Below are positions 24,176 through 32,876 of a stretch of DNA of 37,653 bases, one piece after another. Each line of letters opens with the position of its first letter. Position 1 is the first letter of the stretch. The stretch comes from a virus, in the IMG/VR virus record IMGVR_UViG_3300044655_002470, positions 1 to 37,653 of that record; one strand, 5' to 3'. The translations under genes were made by a program, and so were the position numbers. The notes under the pieces were generated by a model, which saw only the letters and a program-made list of their open reading frames with translations, ran no database searches and was not told the DNA's origin.

Positions 24176-24432
24176 AATTTTTGTAATTTTATTTTCAAAT
24201 CTCCAGTTCCTTTTATAACTCTGTGATAAACTCCCATTGGTATAAAAACTTCACCTTGAATAACTTTTGGTAATTCATCATCTAATTGTACTTGCCAATC
24301 TGTTTCACCAATAGATTCAATTATCCTATCTTCTCTATCTCTGTGCCATTGATAATCTCCAGAGTCAGTATTTTGTTTAAACTCTCTGATAAATATATTA
24401 TCTGATATTATTTCTTCTTTAAACGGTAACAT
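24172..24432 (-). CDS. Small single-domain cupin-like protein
   Basis: 86 residues. QWHRDREDR (28-36) and VFIPMGVYHRVIKG (62-75) fit cupin motifs 1 and 2. His30, Asp32 and His70 could form a 2-His-1-carboxylate metal site as in iron dioxygenases. The protein is too small to be a full prolyl or lysyl hydroxylase and may be a sensor, isomerase or stress-type cupin. It has no capsid leader, although both neighbours do. It is tightly coupled: it begins 1 base inside the upstream stop and its own stop overlaps the next start by 4 bases. It might modify or stabilise the neighbouring proteins before packaging (speculation). Confidence 0.6.
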   Translation of the reverse strand: MLPFKEEIISDNIFIREFKQNTDSGDYQWHRDREDRIIESIGETDWQVQLDDELPKVIQGEVFIPMGVYHRVIKGTGDLKIKLQKL

Positions 24433-25016
24433 TATAAAATCTTATTAATTTTTTCAATTGAGGATTCATCAAATATTGCCACATTTTTAGAACCTCTTTC
24501 TGCAACCATAAATCCATCATATCCTTTTGACTTTATTTGATTGATAATTGGATCACATTCTATTATTTGCCAAGAACCATTCTTTATTAGCCAAAGATAG
24601 TTATAAACAGTTTGTGAAAAATCTTCTAAATCAAATTCCTTTTCGGTATCATAATCAAATCCTTTGAATCCTTTACCTCTATTTGCTATAAATTTTTTAC
24701 CATTTGTAGGATCTTCATATTTATCATCTATCATTTTTTGTAATATTGATTTAAGTTCTAACTCTTTCATAGTCTTTACTTGCATCGGATCACATATTTT
24801 TAGATTTGACTTTATTTTTATTTCCCAAACGGCTCCTTCTGGAAATTGTTCTCTTTCATCGAATCCTGCAAAGTTTTTTGCAAAGTCTAAATTACTTGTT
24901 AAAAATATAGCACCTGCAAATCTTTTTCTCTTTGGTGGAAAATCTCCTTTTCTATTACCATGATATAACTTTTCTTCTATAGATTCAAATATTTTGTATT
25001 CTTTTAAGTATTTCAT
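24432..25016 (-). CDS. Leader-bearing ADP-ribosyltransferase-like protein (Alt-like effector candidate)
   Basis: 194 residues. Leader MKYLKEYKIFES (IFE then S fits the cleavage rule). It is followed directly by a small ART-type fold: LYHGN (about 17-21, the Tyr-His-Gly start of the NAD-binding strand), FAGAIFLTSNLDFAKNFAG (about 33-51, the F-T/S-x-N-x-x-x-A helix), AVWEIKIKSNLKICDP (about 62-77), and KSKGYDGFMVAERGSKNVAIF (169-189, the strand carrying the acidic/ANY region). This order is typical of ADP-ribosyltransferases of phage and polyvalent proteins. T4 Alt is likewise packaged in the head and modifies host RNA polymerase on entry. The catalytic Glu cannot be fixed by eye. An active enzyme injected at infection is the leading hypothesis; an inactive homologue is possible. 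Confidence 0.62.
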   Translation of the reverse strand: MKYLKEYKIFESIEEKLYHGNRKGDFPPKRKRFAGAIFLTSNLDFAKNFAGFDEREQFPEGAVWEIKIKSNLKICDPMQVKTMKELELKSILQKMIDDKYEDPTNGKKFIANRGKGFKGFDYDTEKEFDLEDFSQTVYNYLWLIKNGSWQIIECDPIINQIKSKGYDGFMVAERGSKNVAIFDESSIEKINKIL

Positions 25017-25020
25017 TCTA

Positions 25021-26118
25021 TTATGTTATTTTTATTGCATCAAGCTTTGGTTTTACTATCATATAGATACCCACAGATATTACCAATGTGTCTAATACAT
25101 TTAGTATTGAACCAACGTATGGTATTTTCATAACTGCGGCTTTTATACCTTTTGTAATATCTTCTCCATTAAATCCTACCATTTTCCAAACTTCATCCAT
25201 CGATTTATCTTGTATTGAGTTAGTTAGTTCATCAAAACCACTTGCCTTTGAGACAAAATCTTTAAATTTATTTATACTACCTAAAACTTTATAAAAAATA
25301 TATAACTCTAATATTTGAAATAGAAATACGAAAGATTTTCCAAATCTACTCATAGATTCTGATTTACCTGTTGTCAACCAACAAAAAAATTTATCCATTA
25401 GTTGTGATAGTTTACTTATTCCTTGTTTCATTAAATCCTCGATTTTTGGAATCCAATTAAATGGTGGATAAGTCATTATTTTCTCACCTAATCTTTGTAA
25501 AAATGATTTTTTTTCTTCTTCACCATTATCCTCTAATAAAAAATTATCATCTAAATAAATAAGTCCTTCATTAGTTCCTAAGTTTAATACACCTGAAAAT
25601 GTTTCTGATAATCTAGTCACTAAATCTGTTATAATTTGACCTGATGCTATATATTTTAGTAGTTCTGATATACTCGTTATATAAGATTTTAGTTTAATTA
25701 GTTTTTTATTTTCTATAAATTCGATTAGTGGTTCTATAAATCCACTATCTTTTAACGCATGTTCTTTTATTTTCTGTTCCATTGATAAAAATTGTGTCTT
25801 AACATAATTACCAATTTGTCCTGCTAGTGATTTTGCAAAATCTAATACATCTTTTGCTTTTTTTGCTAAATCAACTAATAGTTCACCTGCTTTAGATTTT
25901 ACTGCTAAAACTCCTCTCTTACCTTTATCTACTAAATCAGAAAACCAGGATTCATTTATCATACCATAGTTAGAGTCTATTAGTATTTTCTCATTTATAG
26001 TTAAATGACTTTCATATAATGAATTGAATATCATAGTAAAGTTAGATATATCATTACTATCAATACCCTCTAATATATTTACTTCTGAAAAATTCTCGTA
26101 TGTCTTTAAGTATCTCAT
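25021..26118 (-). CDS. Leader-bearing protein with C-terminal membrane segments
   Basis: 365 residues. Leader MRYLKTYENF, then VNILE before GID, an exact [IL]xE-Gly site, and a second such site at MINE before SW (about residue 57). After that come amphipathic helices rich in Lys/Ala (DLAKKAKDVLDFAKSLAGQI, about 84-104). The C-terminal 130 residues have hydrophobic segments (FVFLFQILELYIFYKVLG, about 265-282; YVGSILNVLDTLVISVGIYM, about 335-354). If packaged and injected, it could insert in the cell membrane, for example to aid DNA entry or exclusion (inference). Unrecognised family. It precedes the ART gene by 4 bases. Confidence 0.58.
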   Translation of the reverse strand: MRYLKTYENFSEVNILEGIDSNDISNFTMIFNSLYESHLTINEKILIDSNYGMINESWFSDLVDKGKRGVLAVKSKAGELLVDLAKKAKDVLDFAKSLAGQIGNYVKTQFLSMEQKIKEHALKDSGFIEPLIEFIENKKLIKLKSYITSISELLKYIASGQIITDLVTRLSETFSGVLNLGTNEGLIYLDDNFLLEDNGEEEKKSFLQRLGEKIMTYPPFNWIPKIEDLMKQGISKLSQLMDKFFCWLTTGKSESMSRFGKSFVFLFQILELYIFYKVLGSINKFKDFVSKASGFDELTNSIQDKSMDEVWKMVGFNGEDITKGIKAAVMKIPYVGSILNVLDTLVISVGIYMIVKPKLDAIKIT

Positions 26119-26133
26119 ATTATTATAAATTTT

Positions 26134-26712
26134 TTACCAGAAGCCGGGGTACGTACGTCCACCCCACAGATGTCCGTATTTATTTATTCTGCATGCCCAA
26201 TAACCTGCAGTAGTTTTATCTTTCTTAGTATCACACTTATGTCTTGCTGCAAATGATTTTCTTGCTTTAGGATCACTTACCTTAGCAGTTAGACCACCAT
26301 GAACATCTCCAAAGGCAATCTTTTTAACATTTCCAGTTTTAGGATTTCTAACATAAACATGGTATTTCTTAGTACCACCTCTCATAGGTTTATTCAACTC
26401 TACTTCTCTACCTTTGTATTCTGCTTCGTTTAATTCTTCAATAGTTTCCATTGGTAAATCTAAAGGAACTATTTGACCTTCATATTCGGCAAATCGACCT
26501 ATATCAGTTGATTCAAATAATTCGGTATCTAATTCAGATAATTCGATTTGATTTGCATCAAATAATTGTCTTGCTTCTTTAATTAGGTTAAAGTATTGAT
26601 TAGATCCAGGTCTAAATACATTTTCAACAATAGGTTTATTATTATCGATGTGATATTGTAGATTTTCTGATATTCTACCAGAGAATGATTCAAATAGTTT
26701 TAAGTACTTCAT
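26134..26712 (-). CDS. Leader-bearing protein with conserved Cys/His phage domain
   Basis: 192 residues. Leader MKYLKLFESF, then GRISE before N. The C-terminal 75 residues have a pattern I associate with uncharacterised proteins in many large phages: KYHVYVRNPKTGNVKKIAFG (about 114-133), DPKARKSFAARHKCD (about 147-161), GYWACRI (about 168-174). Cys and His in RHKCD and YWACR could bind metal. The function in other phages is not established; virion association is likely. It is the promoter-proximal gene of the 26712-23417 cassette and has a late-type motif 20 bases upstream. Confidence 0.6.
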   Translation of the reverse strand: MKYLKLFESFSGRISENLQYHIDNNKPIVENVFRPGSNQYFNLIKEARQLFDANQIELSELDTELFESTDIGRFAEYEGQIVPLDLPMETIEELNEAEYKGREVELNKPMRGGTKKYHVYVRNPKTGNVKKIAFGDVHGGLTAKVSDPKARKSFAARHKCDTKKDKTTAGYWACRINKYGHLWGGRTYPGFW

Positions 26713-26731
26713 ATTAAGTAAATAATTTTTT

Positions 26732-26744
26732 AGTATATATTAAT
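26732..26744 (-). promoter_or_regulatory. Late-type promoter motif of the effector cassette
   Basis: TTAATATATACTA on the minus strand, 20 bases before the ATG at 26712. Confidence 0.5.
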
Positions 26745-26759
26745 TATCAAGAACTCAAA

Positions 26760-26773
26760 ATTTAATATATAAT
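26760..26773 (+). promoter_or_regulatory. Late-type promoter motif of the giant tail gene
   Basis: TTTAATATATAATC, 20 bases before the ATG at 26793. With the preceding copy it forms a divergent promoter pair within 45 bases. Confidence 0.5.
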
Positions 26774-26792
26774 CAAAACTCAATAAAATTAA

Positions 26793-29700
26793 ATGTCTAG
26801 TCACGAAAACTTATATTTCTTTAATAAACAAGGAGATGCTCTAAACTTTAGATATGATGATACAACTCAACTATTCCAAGGAGATATTCTATTTGATGAA
26901 AATTCAAACGATACTTTTAAAACATTTGCTCTTTATACATTAGAGCGAATTGAAGCATTTGATTTTGAATCACCTGGTGATTTAGGAACTAATAAATTTC
27001 AGTTATTTAATGAGTATGGACTACATTATTATGGATGTACTAATTCATCTCAACAACAAATAACTAAAATAGAACCTGCTAATAATGATCCTGATTTTTA
27101 TTCTAAATGGATCTATGGACAGAATTTTGAGTCTAAGTTTCCCGTTGGAACTTTAATTGTATTTAATCAAAATCTATTAGAGTTTACAAATATAAATCAA
27201 ACGTTTGTTGTTGTTGGAACTAAAAAGAATGCTATTTTAATTATTTCAACGGTTGATAACTCTACATTTGAAAGTACATATTATAATGATTATATAAATA
27301 ATTCTTTATATTCTGGAAAAACAATATCTGGTATTGATGCAATTGGTATTTATAACTATATTGATACAAATTATGTTAATAATTTATCACCTTGGAATGA
27401 ACCTAATTTTTATGATAAAGTTTATAAAGGTAAGAAATTAAATATTATAAACAGTAAATCAAATGATGGTACTTATACTATTAAGGGTCCTGAAATTACT
27501 GATATTATGCATTTTGAATATTCGCTTAGTCAAGCAGTTCTACCAGTAGATTCTGATTTAATTATTGAAGTTGTTTTAGGTACAGATTTACCTAAATTAT
27601 ATGATGGTGGTTTGAATATAACTGGTGATAATAGAATATTAGTAAATGATTATATACATTATCCAAGGTTATTACGAGCAGGACAAGAGTTTAAAATAGT
27701 TGGTTCAGTTCTTAATGAAAACTTTTTAACAGTTGCGGATATTTATGATTTTGAATCAATTTATACTACTAAACATTATGAGTTAGACGATCAAATATAC
27801 TTTCAAGGTAAATTATATCAATGTATTTTAGGTTATACACATAGTTATACTGATGATGCTACTAGATATTTAACTCCTAATGTAGATACCACTCACTGGT
27901 CTAATCCAACTTATATTAAAGTAAATGAAACTACGACTGTTGAACCTTTACTTTTTGCTCAGTTATATTTAACAAAAGAAAAGTATTATTATGATTATGG
28001 TTATACACAATCTGCTTCGGTAACATTGGCTTCTGCTGCGGAAAAATATAAAACAGATTTAAGTATATTTAATGTTGATCTTTATTATGATAAAGGATAT
28101 TTAAAAGCAGACTTAGTTTATCCTAGTAGATACGCTAGAGTTAATTTTTATCATACCTCAGTTGATCCTCTAAACACTATAGGAACAGAATACAGATCAT
28201 TTGAGAGACTTTTACAAGTAAATGAGACACTTACTCCGGAGTTCAATTATGATTACTCAGAGAACTTTAAATACAATATTGTATTTACTGATTTAGATGA
28301 ATATGGTTTAAAGTTAATTATAAATAAACAAGTTTACGAAGAAGAAATTTCATATGTTTATAGTGGTATTGGTCTAGATATGCCTAGAACGATTGATAAA
28401 ACACTTAGAAATTGGTTAACAAGAAATTATCTTACCTTATATAAATTAGGACTTGATGTAGAGTTGGCTTATACTTATGTTCCAAACTTAGGATTACCTA
28501 TTAACTCATTGTTTTACAACTCAATTGTGGTAAGAACGGAATATCCAAATGTTCCAGTTGATATAAGTGATGTTTTAGTTGGAACAACTGCTAATTATTT
28601 CATTGAGCACTCAAGAGTACTTTTTAATGATTTAGGACCTTCTTTGAATATAAAGATAAATAATAAGGATCATATTATACAAACATCAAACTTTTATGTA
28701 TTAAATATAAATGCTAATTTATTACCACTTAATAGTGAAGTTATTGGTGCGACTGCTGGAACATATAGTACAATATTTAGTACAGGTGATACTGCAAATA
28801 TATCTGTTGGTATTGATGGAAAGGTATCATCAATTGTACTTTCATCAGTTGGTAATATTGGATATTCAATAGGTTCGACATTTAGTTTAGAATTTGGTGG
28901 TATAAATGGTACGTCATCTATTTTATTTGAAGTTGGTGTCAACGATTTACAAATAAAGGCCGACGTTCCAAAAACATTACAATCTTGGATTGACTTATAT
29001 GCAACTGATTTATTAGAATATGGTTTTATTGTTACAAATATAAATAGTGTTTTAAAGTTTGATGTTAAACAAACAGACGTTGCTTTTGATTACACAATAA
29101 AAACTGGTAAAGTTAATTTACCTGGGTTATCAGATTATGTGATAACTAATAAAATGAGAGGTAATTTTGGTGGTTTAATTACTTCTAATGAAGTTATACT
29201 TTCTGCAACCTCTTCATATTCATTTGAACAAGAAGGATTTGCAACTGGTATGGTATTTTCAATTAATAATACATTCTGGCCTTTAATGAATGTCGAATAT
29301 AACATTCAATACTTAGATCCATTAGTACTTAATTTAAGTTATGAAGGTCCTTTCTGGGATTACAATAATACAATCTGTGATAAATCTCCATTTGTTACGA
29401 TTGCATTTAATTTGGGATTTGGTCAAACTGGTTGTGGTGCTATTAGTTCCACCGGGATTGGAGGTCAATTTAATCAGTATCAATTTGATGATACTCAGTT
29501 TAATATTGTTTTCTATCCAAATACTTATCAAATAAGTGATTATGCTTCTACTACTAATTTAGTTGATATTAAATATATTCAATTATCAAACACAATTTTA
29601 TCATATGGTGATAATTTGGTTGTACACGACTCTTATACTGGTACTTTCTTAATAGAAATTGAGTTGGTTGGTAATGTCGATAGTATTAAAATGGAATATA

Positions 29701-32700
29701 ACCCAGTAAACAACTATGTTTATTGTTTATCTAAAAATATTGTTTGGATAGTTGATCCTTCTACAAATCTTTTACTTACGTCATTTACTTTAAGTTATGA
29801 TGCTGTTGATTTACAAATAAATCCTATTAATGGTGATGTTTATATTACTTATAGTAATTTATCTCAAGTACATATTTTCTATTCTACGACATTTAATGGA
29901 GTTCTAGATGATTATATAGTATCAACATTTGGTAATACTGGTAAAATGGCTTTTAGTGAGTTTGAACAAGATATGTATGTTGTTACAACTAATAATGTTT
30001 TAAGAATTAATGGTACAAATAGAACTTTACTAACATCTTATAGTGTTCCTGGTGCAATTGATGTCATTGTATATGAACCAGTTAATGAGTCAATATATGT
30101 TTATGGTGCTAGTAATTTATACCAAATAGATAATGGTTCTATTAATAGTATATCTGTTACAACAGAGTCATTTAATGATATTATCTTTAATAATTTAACT
30201 GGAGATATGAATATATCTGATTCTTCTAATCAGATTAAGAGATTAAGTTTAGATGGTACAATAGTTAATGATGTTAATATTTCTAATCACGGTTATATGG
30301 CTTTAAATCAATATGATGGAGCTATTTATATATCATCTCAAAATACCAATTCGGTTATTGTTGTTGATTCGATTACTAACCAATTGGTATATATGAATAG
30401 TTTAATTGCACCAACGACAAAATTATGTTATAATCCTGATAGAAAATCTATATGGGTATTACAACCATCACTTAACCAATTAGTTGAGATATTAGTTGAA
30501 TTAAAAAATGAAATAACAACTGAACCTGCTGTAGTGGAAGAAGTTATAGTAGATAATTTATATGGAACGTTACATCCTTCGTTTAAAGAAAGAGATGATA
30601 TGTGGTTAAAAACTAGAGATTATTTTAGAAGACCTAGAGAAAACTTTAATACGGACTATAGAGTTAAGTATTATTGGAAATGGTTCTCTGATAATATTCC
30701 TCAGTTCTTTATGTATGATTTTTCCGGAGAACAATTATCACAAACAACAACTGGTTCATACTCGTATGTTGGACCAACACCATTATCTACGGTTGTTTTA
30801 AATAAAAAATCAAACAAGGATGTTACTAAGGTTTCTCTTCCTGAGTATCAACAAACAATATTTGATAAAATTGAGTATCCATTGAGTTATATTGATGACG
30901 AACTTGATATTTCAACCGATGTTGAACCTTTACAATTATTCATTGGGTTTAGAGCTGATAATGAGGGTGCTTTACGTTCTTTACTTCAGTTATATAAAAA
31001 AGAAGATATTTCTTTAAAAATTAATTCTAATAACTATAATCAAGTTTATTTAGAAACATTAGATGTAAATGGTCCTGATAAGAGAGGTATGATTTCATTA
31101 GGTCAGTATTCTACCGCATCATTTGTAGATAGTGGATTAAAATCTGGTCAGCATATTGTTATTTATCTTAAAGACAATCAAAATAGAAGAAATCAATATA
31201 TTTCTAATAATAATGGTAGTATATTTAAAATTAGAGACGTTTATACTAGTCAAATAATAGTAGATTTCTTTAATATTACTAATGATATAATTGATACAGA
31301 GACTTCAATAATTGTTGATTATCCAAAATCTGGTGAAACTACATATTTAGATTTCACTATTGAAGTTATTGATAAGGAAATTGGTAGATTCTTTACTTAT
31401 GGTCAAACAGAAGAAGAAGATATACGTTTTAAGATCGAATTAGGAAATGTTGGTAAGTTAATTGCACCAGATGATGTATTTATATTTAAACAATATGATA
31501 TAGAAGAAGGTGGTATTGATTGGTTATATCTTAATAAGAAGAGAAAGGAGATGTTGATGATGAAACATTTAATTTATCCTTATATTGGCTCTTATAAGTC
31601 AATTATTAATGCAATTAACTTCTTTGGATATAATGATTTACAATTAAATGAATATTATAGAAATATAGATCCTAGTGCCGTTAACTTTACTAAGTTGTTT
31701 AAAGTTGAAATACCTGATATTTTTGACAATACAGTTGAAGGCTGGACTGAAAATGATTTTATCAAACATACAATGCCAAATGATAATTTTGAAGAAACTA
31801 ACTTATTTAACTTAACTTACTTTATTACTGATAAAGAGGGTAATAATATTTTAAACTATACGTTAGATGAGATTATTATAAAATTACAGGGATTAAAATA
31901 CTGGTTAAAGAAAAATATAATTCCGTTAACACATAAAATACTTGATATTACAGGAAGTGCATACTTTACGGGTGGTACTCAAATACAACATAGATTACAC
32001 GATATAAGAATAGTTAATATTTATGATAATATGACACCTATTACATTTAAGTTAAATGAAGCTTATCTTATGCCAGTTAATAGTGGTTCTACTGTTTATA
32101 ATTGTGTATTGGATTTTTATAGTATTATACCAGATGTTGGTGCAGATAAAACTAAAACAGGTTTAGTTGTACCACCAACTCCATTTAATGGCAAAACCTT
32201 AGTTTTACCCGACTATTTTACTGTTAAGATTAGAACTTATAAAACATATAAAGAGTGGGCACCATTCGCTACGTATGATTTGGGTGACAGAGTGACTTAC
32301 TATGGTAAGTTATATGAATCTGCGACTTCTTCAAATAAAGTCAATTCTCCAAGAGAGTATGAAACGGTTACTCCTTGGTTATCTGGTGATGTGTATGATT
32401 TAACAAGTATAGTAGAGTATAATAGAAATATTTATGTATTTACTAAAAATGCAACTGCATCAACTATTACTCCTTATGCAGATAATTTTAATTGGAATCA
32501 AATTAATAAATGGATAGAAATTGATTGGTCACCAGTTCAAACTATTTCTGAGTTTAGATCAGGTAATAATTTACTTCCTTTTAACTTTACATTGGACTCA
32601 AATATAGATCCTTTTGTTACGGTGGAAGTTATTTCTGATAATGGTTATGGATGTGTTTATAATGATAAGAAAAACTATGAAATAAGAGGTTTAAAAGACT

Positions 32701-32840
32701 TAACTTTACCATATAAAGATATTGAGCCGGTTGGACCATTTGAACCTATTATATTGAATACTATTCAACCAACTGTTCAACCTAAAAAGAATTTGACTTT
32801 TAATCCTGGGTTAAATACTGTGGCAATTGAATCACCTTAA
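26793..32840 (+). CDS. Giant tail/baseplate protein with beta-propeller and carbohydrate-binding-like modules
   Basis: 2015 residues. The N-terminal 60 residues (NLYFFNKQGDALNFRYDD) start a structural domain. A carbohydrate-binding-like unit at about 328-375 reads YELDDQIYFQGKLYQC and ends in W. Two more such units lie near the C-terminus (YDLGDRVTYYGKLYES at about 1827, VEYNRNIYVFTKNAT at about 1873); the pattern Y-x-x-G/D-D-x-V-x-Y-x-G-x-L-Y is that of CBM5/12-type modules. Residues about 960-1230 are YVTN-like beta-propeller repeats (NPVNNYVYCLSKNIVWIVDP, NPINGDVYITYSNLSQVHIF, YDGAIYISSQNTNSVIVVDS). A conserved core at about 1580-1620 contains YPYIGSYKSIINAINFFGY. I read it as a gp7-like baseplate wedge or peripheral fibre protein with host-recognition modules (inference). 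T4 gp7 is about half as long. Monocistronic. Confidence 0.6.
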   Translation: MSSHENLYFFNKQGDALNFRYDDTTQLFQGDILFDENSNDTFKTFALYTLERIEAFDFESPGDLGTNKFQLFNEYGLHYYGCTNSSQQQITKIEPANNDPDFYSKWIYGQNFESKFPVGTLIVFNQNLLEFTNINQTFVVVGTKKNAILIISTVDNSTFESTYYNDYINNSLYSGKTISGIDAIGIYNYIDTNYVNNLSPWNEPNFYDKVYKGKKLNIINSKSNDGTYTIKGPEITDIMHFEYSLSQAVLPVDSDLIIEVVLGTDLPKLYDGGLNITGDNRILVNDYIHYPRLLRAGQEFKIVGSVLNENFLTVADIYDFESIYTTKHYELDDQIYFQGKLYQCILGYTHSYTDDATRYLTPNVDTTHWSNPTYIKVNETTTVEPLLFAQLYLTKEKYYYDYGYTQSASVTLASAAEKYKTDLSIFNVDLYYDKGYLKADLVYPSRYARVNFYHTSVDPLNTIGTEYRSFERLLQVNETLTPEFNYDYSENFKYNIVFTDLDEYGLKLIINKQVYEEEISYVYSGIGLDMPRTIDKTLRNWLTRNYLTLYKLGLDVELAYTYVPNLGLPINSLFYNSIVVRTEYPNVPVDISDVLVGTTANYFIEHSRVLFNDLGPSLNIKINNKDHIIQTSNFYVLNINANLLPLNSEVIGATAGTYSTIFSTGDTANISVGIDGKVSSIVLSSVGNIGYSIGSTFSLEFGGINGTSSILFEVGVNDLQIKADVPKTLQSWIDLYATDLLEYGFIVTNINSVLKFDVKQTDVAFDYTIKTGKVNLPGLSDYVITNKMRGNFGGLITSNEVILSATSSYSFEQEGFATGMVFSINNTFWPLMNVEYNIQYLDPLVLNLSYEGPFWDYNNTICDKSPFVTIAFNLGFGQTGCGAISSTGIGGQFNQYQFDDTQFNIVFYPNTYQISDYASTTNLVDIKYIQLSNTILSYGDNLVVHDSYTGTFLIEIELVGNVDSIKMEYNPVNNYVYCLSKNIVWIVDPSTNLLLTSFTLSYDAVDLQINPINGDVYITYSNLSQVHIFYSTTFNGVLDDYIVSTFGNTGKMAFSEFEQDMYVVTTNNVLRINGTNRTLLTSYSVPGAIDVIVYEPVNESIYVYGASNLYQIDNGSINSISVTTESFNDIIFNNLTGDMNISDSSNQIKRLSLDGTIVNDVNISNHGYMALNQYDGAIYISSQNTNSVIVVDSITNQLVYMNSLIAPTTKLCYNPDRKSIWVLQPSLNQLVEILVELKNEITTEPAVVEEVIVDNLYGTLHPSFKERDDMWLKTRDYFRRPRENFNTDYRVKYYWKWFSDNIPQFFMYDFSGEQLSQTTTGSYSYVGPTPLSTVVLNKKSNKDVTKVSLPEYQQTIFDKIEYPLSYIDDELDISTDVEPLQLFIGFRADNEGALRSLLQLYKKEDISLKINSNNYNQVYLETLDVNGPDKRGMISLGQYSTASFVDSGLKSGQHIVIYLKDNQNRRNQYISNNNGSIFKIRDVYTSQIIVDFFNITNDIIDTETSIIVDYPKSGETTYLDFTIEVIDKEIGRFFTYGQTEEEDIRFKIELGNVGKLIAPDDVFIFKQYDIEEGGIDWLYLNKKRKEMLMMKHLIYPYIGSYKSIINAINFFGYNDLQLNEYYRNIDPSAVNFTKLFKVEIPDIFDNTVEGWTENDFIKHTMPNDNFEETNLFNLTYFITDKEGNNILNYTLDEIIIKLQGLKYWLKKNIIPLTHKILDITGSAYFTGGTQIQHRLHDIRIVNIYDNMTPITFKLNEAYLMPVNSGSTVYNCVLDFYSIIPDVGADKTKTGLVVPPTPFNGKTLVLPDYFTVKIRTYKTYKEWAPFATYDLGDRVTYYGKLYESATSSNKVNSPREYETVTPWLSGDVYDLTSIVEYNRNIYVFTKNATASTITPYADNFNWNQINKWIEIDWSPVQTISEFRSGNNLLPFNFTLDSNIDPFVTVEVISDNGYGCVYNDKKNYEIRGLKDLTLPYKDIEPVGPFEPIILNTIQPTVQPKKNLTFNPGLNTVAIESP

Positions 32841-32842
32841 AA

Positions 32843-32876
32843 AATAAAACCCTTAGATTTCTCTAAGGGTTTTTTA
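32843..32876. terminator. Bidirectional terminator, inverted twin of 19975-19998
   Basis: Stem AACCCTTAGA / TCTAAGGGTT, loop TTTC, followed by six T. Ends the + gene at 32840 and the - gene at 32877. Confidence 0.85.

Noticed and set aside
29334-29535. Short frames on both strands within the giant tail gene
   Set aside because: Out-of-frame shadows of the 2015-residue reading frame.
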